Shown here piece by piece: positions 17,343 to 25,806 of a DNA stretch of 64,000 bases. The notes under the pieces are model-generated. The model worked only from the letters and a program-made list of their open reading frames with translations, was not told the origin of the DNA and searched no databases. The first letter of the stretch is position 1; each line of letters opens with the position of its first letter. Source of the stretch: Rhizobium sp. (lineage in GTDB: Bacteria; Pseudomonadota; Alphaproteobacteria; Rhizobiales; Rhizobiaceae); assembly GCA_003527225.1 (NCBI GenBank), contig DPXQ01000173.1:1-64000 (forward strand), written 5' to 3'. A program made the translations under genes and the position numbers.

Positions 17343-17732
17343 ATGGCGACAGGTTTGCACAGAACAGGCTTTCGCGCGGTGATCGCGCTGATGCTGGTCG
17401 TGAGCACATTGGTGTTCATGGCGGCGGGCTTTGCTGCGCACAATCCGGGTACGCTCGGCCGCGTCCAGGTCGAACGCCACGCTACGCTGAAGACACAGCA
17501 AGCGGGCGAAGACCATGTGCACGATGACGGCAGTGTCGAAGAGCGCGCCTCCGGCCATCTGCATGGCCATAACCCAGGCGATCATTCGCATGAGACCGCG
17601 AGAGCGGCGCAAAGCTTCACAGTCATAGCGGTATCGGTCGATAGTTCGTTGCGCGTCCTTTCCGATCGTTTCGCCCATGAAGGTGTCGCTGCTACTCTCG
17701 AACGGCCCCCAAAACCGATCTTCCGGACCTGA
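17343..17732 (+). CDS. His-rich exported protein, copy 4
   Basis: A 129-residue protein from the ATG at 17343 (a TTG two codons upstream is possible). It has a membrane or signal segment (AVIALMLVVSTLVFMAAGFAA), a His-rich stretch (GHLHGHNPGDHSHE) and the conserved tail LERPPKPIFRT. It is first in the order His-rich, HupE, anchor, the same order as the operon at 7295-5455. Only 46 bases separate it from the HupE gene. Binding of a divalent metal outside the cytoplasm is the likely role, by inference. Confidence 0.6.
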   Translation: MATGLHRTGFRAVIALMLVVSTLVFMAAGFAAHNPGTLGRVQVERHATLKTQQAGEDHVHDDGSVEERASGHLHGHNPGDHSHETARAAQSFTVIAVSVDSSLRVLSDRFAHEGVAATLERPPKPIFRT

Positions 17733-17778
17733 AGCCGTCCGCATTGCGGACTTCTCAACCGAAATGATCGGAAAACCT

Positions 17779-18498
17779 ATGCACGTTCCCTCTCTTGGGG
17801 CGCGGCAGGGACGTAACGTAATTCTGTCCCTCGTCCTCGCTCTTCTCTCGAGCCTGCTGATCAGCAGCGCCGCCTATGCCCATGCCGTTGCCGAGGGTGA
17901 CAAGGGCTATATTCAGGAAATCTCGGGTATCAACATTCTCCCATTCATCTATCTCGGCGCCAAGCACATGGTGACGGGATACGACCACATCCTGTTCCTG
18001 TTCGGCGTGATCTTCTTCCTCTACAAGCTGAAGCATATCGGCATCTATGTAAGTCTATTCGCCGTCGGTCATTCCACGACGATGCTGCTCGGCGTCTATT
18101 TCAACGTCGGCATCAACAGCTATATCATCGATGCCATCATCGGCTTGTCGGTCGTCTACAAATCGCTCGACAATATCGGCGCTTTCCAACGCATTCTCGG
18201 CTTCCAGCCAAACACCAAGGTCGCCACTTTGGTCTTCGGATTCTTCCACGGTTTCGGCCTGTCGACGAAGATCATCGAGTACGACATCTCTCCCGATGGC
18301 CTTGTGCCGAACCTACTCGCCTTCAATGTCGGCGTGGAGATCGGCCAATTGCTAGCTCTCAGCACCATCCTCATCGCGATGGGCTATTGGCGCCGGACCC
18401 GCAGTTTCTGGCGCCACGCCTACACCGCCAATGTCGTCATGATGTGCGCCGGTTTCGTGCTGATCGGATATCAGCTCACCGGCCTCGTTCTCTCGTAA
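17779..18498 (+). CDS. HupE/UreJ family membrane protein, copy B
   Basis: A 239-residue polytopic protein, close paralogue of copy A, with the same landmarks: GAKHMVTGYDHILFLFGVIF, GHSTTMLLG, FGFFHGFGLSTKI and FNVGVEIGQL. The ATG at 17779 gives a signal peptide of the same length as copy A; an ATG at 17764 is possible. It is followed 9 bases later by anchor copy B. As with copy A, transport of nickel or a related ion is suggested by family and context, not shown. Confidence 0.85.
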   Translation: MHVPSLGARQGRNVILSLVLALLSSLLISSAAYAHAVAEGDKGYIQEISGINILPFIYLGAKHMVTGYDHILFLFGVIFFLYKLKHIGIYVSLFAVGHSTTMLLGVYFNVGINSYIIDAIIGLSVVYKSLDNIGAFQRILGFQPNTKVATLVFGFFHGFGLSTKIIEYDISPDGLVPNLLAFNVGVEIGQLLALSTILIAMGYWRRTRSFWRHAYTANVVMMCAGFVLIGYQLTGLVLS

Positions 18499-18507
18499 GG
18501 ATATCCC

Positions 18508-19311
18508 ATGTACAACACCGATTTTCCCAGCCGAGCGGACCTCCCGACGCTCGCACGCCTGAAGCGCTCCACTCTGATAGCCGCCGCCGCTGCTGGTGCC
18601 ATCCTCGTCACTATCGTCCTGCCCTCCGAATATGCAATCGACCCGACCGGAGTCGGCAGGGTGCTCGGCCTTGTCGAGATGGGCGAGATCAAGACGCAGC
18701 TTGCTGCTGAGAATGCAAAGGACAAGGCGGCCACGACGGTAGCCCCGCTGGCAGGTGCGGATGGCGTGGCGCTGGCCGCCAGCCTAGTGAAAATGGAGCA
18801 GCGCCTCGCTTCGATAGAAGCCATGCTGGCGAACAACAATCTCGCAATCGTCGGGCCTAGCACCGATGAAATCGCGCGTCTTGCGCAGCAGACGGGTAGC
18901 GTCTCGCAGGAAAGCGACACAACTGCCACTCTCGCGGACCCGAACGAAGCGGAAGCCCTGCCCGCCGAGGTGGAGACACAGACCGCTGCGCTCTCGGAAA
19001 AGAACGATGAGATCACCATCACGCTCGATCCGGGCCAAGGTGCCGAGGTCAAGTTGGTAATGGATGCCGGCGCCAAGGCTGCCTTCGAATGGGCTGCTGA
19101 AAATGGAGTATTGAACTTCGACGCTCACGGAGACGGCGGCGGGCAGTCCGTCAGCTATGAGAAGGGGCGTGGTGTGGAAAGCGACAGCGGCGAGCTCGAG
19201 GCGGCGTTCAAGGGCAACCACGGCTGGTTCTGGCGCAACCGTGGCAACACGCCGGTAACCTTCACTTTGCGCACTCGCGGCGCCTATGCGGAGATGAAGC
19301 GGGTTTCGTGA
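18508..19311 (+). CDS. Transmembrane anchor protein, copy B
   Basis: A 267-residue protein with one N-terminal membrane segment (STLIAAAAAGAILVTIVLP), a 110-residue variable linker with a short helical stretch (SLVKMEQRLASIEAMLANNN), and the conserved C-terminal domain beginning near DEITITLDPGQGAEVKL. The landmarks HGDGGG, SYEKGRG and NHGWFWRN are identical to copy A; the linker is longer. It is third in the His-rich, HupE, anchor module and is followed by a strong terminator, so the next gene (RcnR-type 2) is a separate unit. Confidence 0.75.
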   Translation: MYNTDFPSRADLPTLARLKRSTLIAAAAAGAILVTIVLPSEYAIDPTGVGRVLGLVEMGEIKTQLAAENAKDKAATTVAPLAGADGVALAASLVKMEQRLASIEAMLANNNLAIVGPSTDEIARLAQQTGSVSQESDTTATLADPNEAEALPAEVETQTAALSEKNDEITITLDPGQGAEVKLVMDAGAKAAFEWAAENGVLNFDAHGDGGGQSVSYEKGRGVESDSGELEAAFKGNHGWFWRNRGNTPVTFTLRTRGAYAEMKRVS

Positions 19312-19318
19312 CCGGCGC

Positions 19319-19350
19319 TGCCGCTCCGGGCTTGCATTTCCGGAGCGGCA
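19319..19350 (+). terminator. Rho-independent terminator candidate
   Basis: An 11-base-pair stem (TGCCGCTCCGG / CCGGAGCGGCA) with a 10-base loop starts 8 bases after the anchor copy B stop and is followed by ATTTCTTCT. It closes the His-rich, HupE, anchor unit. Confidence 0.7.
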
Positions 19351-19411
19351 ATTTCTTCTGGAGGCTCATTATCCGTCACCTCCGAATTTCGAAGGAGAAG
19401 GGGATTGCCAT

Positions 19412-19428
19412 ATCCCCTCCAGGGGGAT
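19412..19428. promoter_or_regulatory. RcnR/CsoR-type operator candidate, site 5
   Basis: ATCCCCTCCAGGGGGAT, ending 10 bases before the start codon of the second RcnR-type gene. Same palindrome class as 7345-7360. Autoregulation of the sensor-exporter operon is the natural reading. Confidence 0.65.
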
Positions 19429-19438
19429 AGCATAAGTC

Positions 19439-19720
19439 ATGATTGACAATCGCGAACTTCATCCCTCCCATCCGGATATCGCCAAGCGCCTTAGGCGGGC
19501 GGAGGGGCATATCCGCAAGGTCATCGAGATGATCGAGACCGGCCGGCCGTGCCTCGACATCGTTCATCAGCTTCATGCGGTCGAAAAAGCCATCATACAG
19601 GCAAAAAGGACGCTCGCCCTTGACCATCTGGACCATTGCCTAGAGGCGGTGGTCGGCCCCTTGGACCATGAAGACCGCAACGCCATTCGTGATTTCAGCC
19701 AGATCACCCGCTTCCTGTGA
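19439..19720 (+). CDS. RcnR/CsoR-family metal-sensing repressor 2
   Basis: A 93-residue DUF156 repressor. Ligand positions are Cys38, His63, His66 and Cys67 (GRPCLDI, DHLDHCLE), equivalent to those of repressor 1, and His8 and His11 are available near the N-terminus. It is directly upstream of an RcnA-like exporter and an NreB-like MFS exporter, the usual partners of nickel/cobalt sensors. The operator candidate overlaps its promoter region. Both sensors in this window have similar helices and may recognise the same sites. Confidence 0.88.
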   Translation: MIDNRELHPSHPDIAKRLRRAEGHIRKVIEMIETGRPCLDIVHQLHAVEKAIIQAKRTLALDHLDHCLEAVVGPLDHEDRNAIRDFSQITRFL

Positions 19721-19727
19721 GACATAT

Positions 19728-20918
19728 ATGCCCACTTTTGCCGAACTGATAGCGCAGGGTTCCACCCATGCTTGGCTGTTCATGCCCAGCGCCATTCTTC
19801 TCGGCGCGCTGCATGGGCTTGAGCCGGGCCATTCGAAGACGATGATGGCGGCCTTCATCGTGGGGGTACGGGGTACGGTCGCGCAGGCGATCCTTCTCGG
19901 CCTTGCGGCAACGGCCTCCCATACGGTCATCGTCTGGGCCATTGCGCTTGGCGGCATGTATCTCTGGCAGGGCATCGCTGCCGAAACCCTGGAGCCTTAC
20001 CTCCAGCTCGTCTCGGCGATCATCATCATCGCCATTGCGCTGTGGATGTTGTGGCGGACCCGGCAGGACCAGCAGGCAGCACGGGCTGCGGCCGGACATG
20101 ATCATGGGCATGGCCATAGTCATGGTGATGGCCACGACCACGGCCATCATGGGCATGGCGAGGAGACGCGCCGCATCGACACCGGCCACGGCACGATCGT
20201 CGTCGAGGTCTTCGAGGACGGCGTGCCGCCGCGCTGGCGCGTCCGCACCGAACGCGGCCACAAATGGCAGGCCGGCGACGTCACGATCGCCACCGAGCGG
20301 CCGGACGGCAGCCGGCAGGGCTTCGCCTTTGTCGACAAGGGCAACTATCTCGAATCCATCGACGAGATTCCCGAACCGCACGAGTTCATGGCACGCGTCA
20401 GCCTCGGCCATGGCGACCATACGCATGATTATGACCTTTCCTTTGTCGAAGGGCATGGCCATGATCATATGCACGAGGAACTGCGCGGTCTGGAGGTTGC
20501 GACCGACGGATATCAGGATGCGCATGAGCTGGCGCATGCCAACGACATCCGCCGCAAATTCGCTGACCGCAACGTCACCACCTGGCAGATCATCATGTTC
20601 GGCCTGACGGGCGGCCTCATTCCGTGCCCTGCGGCGATCACAGTTCTTCTACTGTGCCTTCAGCTCAAGGAGTTCACGCTCGGTTTCGCCCTTGTTCTGT
20701 GCTTCTCCATCGGCCTTGCTGTAACCCTTGTCGCCGTCGGCGCGGCGGCGGCGCTCAGCGTCCGCCATGCCACGAAGCGCTGGTCGTGGTTCGGCACTTT
20801 CGCGCGTAAAGCGCCTTATTTCTCAGGCATTCTCATCATCCTCGTCGGCCTTTATGTCGGCTATCACGGCTGGATCGGGCTTGCGGCGCAGGCCGCCACG
20901 CCTGCATCCGCCGGGTGA
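19728..20918 (+). CDS. Nickel/cobalt efflux protein, RcnA/NicO family
   Basis: A 396-residue inner-membrane exporter. The first half has the RcnA landmarks HGLEPGHSKTMMAAFIVG and ATASHTVIVWAIAL; a long hydrophilic insert from about residue 122 contains a dense His/Asp/Gly run (GHDHGHGHSHGDGHDHGHHG) and further His clusters; the second half has GLTGGLIPCPAAITVLLLC. This arrangement is that of the larger alphaproteobacterial RcnA proteins, which expel Ni(II) and Co(II). The ATG at 19728 starts 8 bases after the repressor gene, so both are cotranscribed. Confidence 0.9.
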   Translation: MPTFAELIAQGSTHAWLFMPSAILLGALHGLEPGHSKTMMAAFIVGVRGTVAQAILLGLAATASHTVIVWAIALGGMYLWQGIAAETLEPYLQLVSAIIIIAIALWMLWRTRQDQQAARAAAGHDHGHGHSHGDGHDHGHHGHGEETRRIDTGHGTIVVEVFEDGVPPRWRVRTERGHKWQAGDVTIATERPDGSRQGFAFVDKGNYLESIDEIPEPHEFMARVSLGHGDHTHDYDLSFVEGHGHDHMHEELRGLEVATDGYQDAHELAHANDIRRKFADRNVTTWQIIMFGLTGGLIPCPAAITVLLLCLQLKEFTLGFALVLCFSIGLAVTLVAVGAAAALSVRHATKRWSWFGTFARKAPYFSGILIILVGLYVGYHGWIGLAAQAATPASAG

Positions 20919-20934
20919 CTCCAGGAAACATTTC

Positions 20935-22242
20935 ATGCTTAGCGTTCTTCAAAACCGAACCTACCGGCACCTCTTCCTCGCGCAGGTCATCGCCCTCATC
21001 GGGACGGGGCTTGCAACGGTCGCCCTCGGGCTGCTTGCCTACGATCTTGCCGGCGCGAATGCCGGCGCCGTGCTCGGTACGGCGCTCGCCATCAAGATGA
21101 TCGCCTATGTCGGCGTGGCGCCTGTCGCTGCCGCTTTCGCGGAGCGCCTGCCGCGCCGTACGATGCTCGTCACGCTGGATCTGATCCGCGCGGCGGTTGC
21201 TCTCGCGCTCCCCTTCGTTACCGAGGTCTGGCAGGTCTACGTGCTGATCTTCGTGCTGCAATCGGCCTCCGCCGGCTTCACGCCGACCTTCCAGGCGACG
21301 ATCCCCGATGTGCTACCCGACGAGAAGGAGTATACACGGGCTCTGTCGCTTTCTCGGCTGGCCTATGACCTTGAAAGCGTGATCAGCCCGATGCTGGCCG
21401 CCGCGCTGCTGACGGTGATCAGCTTCCACAGTCTGTTTGCTGGAACTGTCGTCGGCTTCCTAATCTCGGCTGCCCTGGTGGTGTTGGTTTCTCTCCCAAG
21501 CCCCAAGGCGACGGCGCCGCGCGGCATCTATGACCGCACGACAAGGGGACTGCGCATTTATCTCGCGACGCCGCGCCTGCGCGGGCTGCTCGCCCTCAAC
21601 CTCGCCGTCGCCGCCGCCAGTGCCATGGTCATCGTGAACACGGTAGTATTGGTTCAGGCCGGCTTCGGCCTCAGCCAGCGGGCAACAGCGCTGGCATTGG
21701 CAGCCTTCGGCGGTGGATCGATGGTCGCCGCCCTGCTGCTGCCACGCCTTCTCGACGACGTTCCGGACCGTAGGGCCATGCTTGCCGGGGCATCCGTTCT
21801 CGTGGCCGGCCTCTTCGTCGGTGCCACCGTCCCAGCCTACGGGTTCCTTCTTCCTCTGTGGTTCGTTCTCGGTCTTGGCTACTCCCTGGCTCAGACTCCG
21901 TCTGGCCGTCTGCTTCGCCGCTCCTCGCAGCCTGAGGACCGGCCGGCATTGTTTGCGGCGCAGTTTGCACTTTCCCATGCCTGCTGGCTGATAACCTATC
22001 CGGTCGCGGGATGGCTTGGTGCAAAGGCTGGGCTTTCGGTCACCTTCGTCGCTCTTGGCATTCTCGCCCTTCTTGCGGTCATGCTCGCGGCCCGCATTTG
22101 GCCTGACCATGATCCGGAGGAAATCGACCACGAACACGATGAGCTCGAGCCGGATCATCCCCATCTCGCCGGCGGCGGACACCGCCACCGCCACGCCTAT
22201 GTCATCGACGGCGACCATACTGAATGGCCGCGTTCGATATGA
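20935..22242 (+). CDS. MFS exporter with His-rich C-terminus, NreB-like
   Basis: A 435-residue 12-helix MFS protein starting at the ATG at 20935, with AGGAAA upstream. The family loop motif appears as AFAERLPRRTMLVTLDLIRA. The C-terminal 50 residues hold a His/Asp/Glu-rich tail (DHDPEEIDHEHDELEPDHPH, GGGHRHRHAY). NreB-type nickel exporters have the same arrangement. It lies 16 bases after the RcnA-like gene in one operon, so nickel or cobalt resistance is likely; other MFS substrates remain possible. Confidence 0.8.
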   Translation: MLSVLQNRTYRHLFLAQVIALIGTGLATVALGLLAYDLAGANAGAVLGTALAIKMIAYVGVAPVAAAFAERLPRRTMLVTLDLIRAAVALALPFVTEVWQVYVLIFVLQSASAGFTPTFQATIPDVLPDEKEYTRALSLSRLAYDLESVISPMLAAALLTVISFHSLFAGTVVGFLISAALVVLVSLPSPKATAPRGIYDRTTRGLRIYLATPRLRGLLALNLAVAAASAMVIVNTVVLVQAGFGLSQRATALALAAFGGGSMVAALLLPRLLDDVPDRRAMLAGASVLVAGLFVGATVPAYGFLLPLWFVLGLGYSLAQTPSGRLLRRSSQPEDRPALFAAQFALSHACWLITYPVAGWLGAKAGLSVTFVALGILALLAVMLAARIWPDHDPEEIDHEHDELEPDHPHLAGGGHRHRHAYVIDGDHTEWPRSI

Positions 22243-22270
22243 GGAAACGGTCGCGGGCCGGCGGGTCCCC

Positions 22271-22711
22271 ATGAATGCGCTCGCCGCCTATGGCGGGCTG
22301 TTCCTCGTCGCACTGGCCGCTGCGACGATCCTACCGATGCAGTCCGAGGCGGCTTTGGCGGGCCTCCTGTTGATGGAGACCTATTCGGTGTGGCTGCTGC
22401 TTGCTGTCGCCAGCGCGGGCAATGTGCTGGGGTCGTTGATCAACTGGCTTCTCGGGCGCGGCCTTGAGCGTTTCCGGGACCGGCGCTGGTTTCCGGTGGG
22501 ACCAGCGGCACTCGATCGTGCACAGGACTGGTATCAGCGCTACGGAAAGTGGTCACTCCTGCTCAGCTGGGTGCCAGTGATCGGCGATCCGTTGACTGTC
22601 GTGGCGGGTGTGCTGCGCGAACCGTTGCCGGGTTTCCTGGCTTTGGTTGCCGTAGCCAAAGTGGGGCGTTATCTGGTCGTGGCGACCATCACCCTGGGCC
22701 TGTCGTCATGA
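22271..22711 (+). CDS. YqaA family membrane protein (VTT domain)
   Basis: A 146-residue protein with several membrane segments. GNVLGSLINWLLGRG and RYGKWSLLLSWVPVIGDPLTVVAG are the landmarks of YqaA, a short relative of the DedA/SNARE-associated (VTT) family. These proteins are thought to move lipids or ions; a role in metal tolerance is suggested only by the operon. The ATG at 22271 was preferred because the frame upstream overlaps the MFS gene. The stop overlaps the next start as ATGA. Confidence 0.8.
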   Translation: MNALAAYGGLFLVALAAATILPMQSEAALAGLLLMETYSVWLLLAVASAGNVLGSLINWLLGRGLERFRDRRWFPVGPAALDRAQDWYQRYGKWSLLLSWVPVIGDPLTVVAGVLREPLPGFLALVAVAKVGRYLVVATITLGLSS

Positions 22712-23436
22712 TGAATTTGCTGCCCGATATTGTCGGCTTTCAACGCGCGGTCTACCTAGCCTTTGCCGAGCATATCAAGGCTTTCGCCGATGGTGGGGGT
22801 TGGGGTGCTTTGCTTTTCTATCTGCCGATGGGCATTCTGTTCGGTGCCACGCACGCGCTTGCGCCGGGTCATAGCAAGACGATCCTCGCCACCTATCTGG
22901 CAGGCTCTCCTCTCGGAATCCTACGCGGCCTCGCCGTTTCACTCGTGCTCTCTTTTACCCATGTGACGATGTCGGTGCTGATCGTGCTGCTCGCGCTCCC
23001 GCTCGTCTCCTTCTCCTCCTTCGCCAATCCCGGCCGCGCGCCTGTGCTGGAGGATTTAAGCCGCGGTTTGCTTGGCCTCATCGGTCTATGGATGCTGTAT
23101 CGCGCCTTCCGCCGCAAGCCGCAGAGCCACAGAGAGGGCGAGGGGTTTGCCGTCGGCTTCACGGCGGGGCTGATCCCCTGTCCGCTGACCCTCTTCGTGA
23201 TGACCTTCGCCGTGACGCGCGGCGTGCCGGAAGCCGGTGTTGCCTTCGCCGTCGTCATGATGCTTGGCGTCGCACTAACCCTTTCGGTTGTTGCGGTCGC
23301 ATCAATTCTCTTTCGCAACGGCATGATCCATCTGCTCGAAAGCCGTGCCACCCTCCTTGAGCTCCTATCCCGTGTCGTCGAAGCAGCGGCCGGCTCCATT
23401 CTCATGCTGATTGCCGTGCGTGAGATGCTCGCGTGA
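22708..23436 (+). CDS. NicO/RcnA family metal exporter, second copy
   Basis: A 242-residue six-helix protein with GATHALAPGHSKTILATYLAG and GFTAGLIPCPLTLFVMTFAV, the two NicO signatures. It lacks the long His-rich insert of the larger copy at 19728-20918. It is the last gene of the five-gene unit rcnR, rcnA, nreB-like, yqaA, nicO and is translationally coupled to yqaA. Export of nickel or cobalt is expected from the family; a different metal preference would explain keeping two copies. Confidence 0.85.
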   Translation: MMNLLPDIVGFQRAVYLAFAEHIKAFADGGGWGALLFYLPMGILFGATHALAPGHSKTILATYLAGSPLGILRGLAVSLVLSFTHVTMSVLIVLLALPLVSFSSFANPGRAPVLEDLSRGLLGLIGLWMLYRAFRRKPQSHREGEGFAVGFTAGLIPCPLTLFVMTFAVTRGVPEAGVAFAVVMMLGVALTLSVVAVASILFRNGMIHLLESRATLLELLSRVVEAAAGSILMLIAVREMLA

Positions 23437-23472
23437 TGTGCTGCCAACTGTTCAACTGAGGTCTTAATACAA

Positions 23473-24531
23473 ATGCCGGCCGAGCGGCTCCTAAACCTGG
23501 ACATGCTGAGATTCGTTTCAGCGATGCTCGTCGTTGTGCATCACTATGCTTTCCGGATGCAGGTTACCGGTGAGGGCGGAGGAATCGGTTTCTCCGAAGT
23601 GTCCGATATAGCCATCTGGCTAGACACGGGCCTGCTCATATTCTTTGCGATATCCGGTTACGTCATAACGCTCTCGTCCGAGGGACGCACCGCGTTGGAA
23701 TTTGCGATCGGTCGCTTCGCGCGATTGTGGCCGACGTTTGTGCTCTGTGCATCAATCACGGCCATTGTCCTGTACAATTGGCCGGTTCCAGGTCTTCCGG
23801 ACCCGACAATAAAGCAGTGGTTATCGCATGCTATCATAAATTCACGGCTCCTGGGGCAGCCTTTCCTTGATGGGGCCTACTGGACGATAGCCTATGAAAT
23901 CATCTTCTATGGATGGGTTTTCGTGCTCATGGCGGCCGGATGGTTTCACCGCTTCTGGAAGCTCATTGTTTTCCTATGGGTTCTACTGTCCGCCCTAAAC
24001 GAATTTCACATCGACAGTGAAATTCTTCGAAAGCTATTGATCACAGAGTATTCCGGCTATTTTGCTTTCGGGATGACGCTCTACAAGGTTCGCTATGGCG
24101 CAGGGGTGTCGGCGATGAGCGTTCTTGTTTTGTCGATCCTACTGGCTTGCCTTACGCCGTTTTTTGTAGAGCCTAAGAACTTCGAGATCTATGGTATTTA
24201 TCGAGACAATTTCGGTCTTGCTCTGATCGGACCGATATCCCTTGTTTGCGTGGCAGTTTGTGTCCTGACGCCAAGCCTCTCCGTTTCGCCCGGTGCAGCC
24301 ACTATTGTCGGTGGTTTGACCTATCCTCTGTATTTGCTTCATCAGAATATTGGGTATTCGGTGTTTGCGCGTTTTGGAGCCGAAAGCGGACGATGGTCTG
24401 TCGGTGCACTACTTCTGTTGAGCTTGCTGTTCATTTGTTGGCTTATCGCGCGCTTCTTTGAGCCGCTAAGCCGCAGGTTCATCAAACGATGGGCGAGTGC
24501 CCAAACCTCTTTCGGCGTGCATGAGAGATGA
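23473..24531 (+). CDS. Acyltransferase family 3 membrane protein
   Basis: A 352-residue protein with about ten membrane helices. The N-terminal LLNLDMLRFVSAMLVVVHHYAF contains the R-F-x(10)-H pattern of acyltransferase 3 proteins, with the conserved His in HHY. LIFFAISGYVITLS and FAIGRFARLWPTF follow as usual. Members add acetyl, succinyl or similar groups to sugars of exported polysaccharides; the substrate here is unknown. Codon use looks less GC-biased than the metal genes, and no metal link is apparent, so this may mark the edge of the island. Confidence 0.85.
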   Translation: MPAERLLNLDMLRFVSAMLVVVHHYAFRMQVTGEGGGIGFSEVSDIAIWLDTGLLIFFAISGYVITLSSEGRTALEFAIGRFARLWPTFVLCASITAIVLYNWPVPGLPDPTIKQWLSHAIINSRLLGQPFLDGAYWTIAYEIIFYGWVFVLMAAGWFHRFWKLIVFLWVLLSALNEFHIDSEILRKLLITEYSGYFAFGMTLYKVRYGAGVSAMSVLVLSILLACLTPFFVEPKNFEIYGIYRDNFGLALIGPISLVCVAVCVLTPSLSVSPGAATIVGGLTYPLYLLHQNIGYSVFARFGAESGRWSVGALLLLSLLFICWLIARFFEPLSRRFIKRWASAQTSFGVHER

Positions 24532-24804
24532 AGCCTACCTGTATGCGGCTTGGATGGGAGGTTTAGTGCCTGATATCATGCGCTACATGGACTTTAGATA
24601 CTTTGAGTTCGCACGGCGGGAACATTTGGGCTCAAACGCCCACTTCTTGGAAGGGCCAGACAGCCAATGGCCCTATGTGGATTGCTCCTCAAGTGCGCAG
24701 CTAACGTTCACAACTAGAAATCATGTGCTTAGGTTCTTTTCATAAAATGTTGGCGGTTCGATTCCTTTCAAGAGCTTTGCCAACTCAGCTCCAGCCTGAT
24801 TTTG

Positions 24805-25806
24805 TCAGCGCGACACGAACCGATTCAAGCTCAGACCCGCCTGAAAAATGTAAGGCGGTATGCCGAGTGAATAGTGACCACAGTTCAATTGCAAGACAGT
24901 CGGCCTTCCACCAGCCCCGGTCAGTTTCTGCATGAAGCTTGCTGATAGCTCTGATAGAATCACCTTGTCTCTCTTCGCCAGAACAACGTGAAGATCGAGA
25001 CCCGGCCTTGCCAAACGCTTCACGTAGTTCTCCATGCCCATTGGGCCCCAGGCCTTGCGGAGTTCTGCCAGCTCAATAGTTGGTTCGAAGTTGTCTCGTA
25101 TTGAGCGTGTAGCGCGGCCGGTCCAAACCATATCTGCCAGGCTTCCAGCCGTCAGGAACAATGAAGCTTTCGAAACAGTCGGCTCATGTGCGGCGATGAG
25201 CCCCGCGACCCATGAGCCCAAGCTCACGCCGAGAATAGATATCTGTTTGTAGCCTTTGCTCCTAAGCCAACGGATAAGTTTTCGCCCATCCAGAACGGCC
25301 TGTCTGATCGATTGAATCGTTCGGCCGAGACTTGCGCTGAGCATGTAATCGGCATGCGTGGAGCCTGGGCGACTACGCTCGAAGTGATACGGCATGGCAA
25401 TCTCCACAACGGTAATGCCACGCCGCGAAAGGTATCTGGCGAGTTGGCTATTTCGCGCCCTCGCGTTCCAATGATGAAAAACCACCAGTGCGTGATCAAG
25501 CGATCCACTTTCGGTGATCTTCGCCCAAACGGTGTTGTTTTCCTCAATGTCGGTTATGATATCTGAGGGAAATTTTAGCCATTCATCTTGTGTCTGAAAC
25601 CCTTGGTCAACTTCATTGGGTCGTTCAAAGAACGATTGATCTGTCAGCGTCTTGTCTGCAAGGGCACAGAATTCCTCGATGCTCCGAACCTTGCCAGTTC
25701 CGGGAAAGGCGAGTTCCGCGTCGAGTGCGAAGGCAGTTGCGTGCTTCCCTTCCTCGCCACGCCGCGCCCGCTGCTCATCCCATCGATCTAGCCATTTATG
25801 ATACAT
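24805..25806 (-). CDS. Alpha/beta hydrolase
   Basis: A 333-residue protein with a nucleophile elbow (GVSLGSWVAG, Ser about residue 195), a preceding VVFHHWNARARNSQLARYL in the oxyanion region and a C-terminal His in LNCGHYSLG. This is an abhydrolase-type esterase or amidase fold; no signal peptide is present. The start at 25806 overlaps the end of the RcgA-like membrane protein by 11 bases, so the two are coexpressed. The substrate is unknown. The low GC and gap on its downstream side suggest transferred DNA. Confidence 0.7.
   Translation of the reverse strand: MYHKWLDRWDEQRARRGEEGKHATAFALDAELAFPGTGKVRSIEEFCALADKTLTDQSFFERPNEVDQGFQTQDEWLKFPSDIITDIEENNTVWAKITESGSLDHALVVFHHWNARARNSQLARYLSRRGITVVEIAMPYHFERSRPGSTHADYMLSASLGRTIQSIRQAVLDGRKLIRWLRSKGYKQISILGVSLGSWVAGLIAAHEPTVSKASLFLTAGSLADMVWTGRATRSIRDNFEPTIELAELRKAWGPMGMENYVKRLARPGLDLHVVLAKRDKVILSELSASFMQKLTGAGGRPTVLQLNCGHYSLGIPPYIFQAGLSLNRFVSR

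Noticed and set aside
20101..20163. Short CAT/GGC-rich tandem pattern that looks like a DNA repeat
   Set aside because: It encodes the His-rich loop of the RcnA-like exporter; the repetition follows from the protein sequence.
24497..24745. Possible 82-codon gene after the acyltransferase
   Set aside because: It overlaps the acyltransferase end, has no ribosome site and shows no motif.
24750..24780. GGTTCGATTCC resembling a tRNA T-loop
   Set aside because: The flanking bases (TGGCG and CTTTC) do not pair and no D-arm, anticodon arm or acceptor stem can be built around it.
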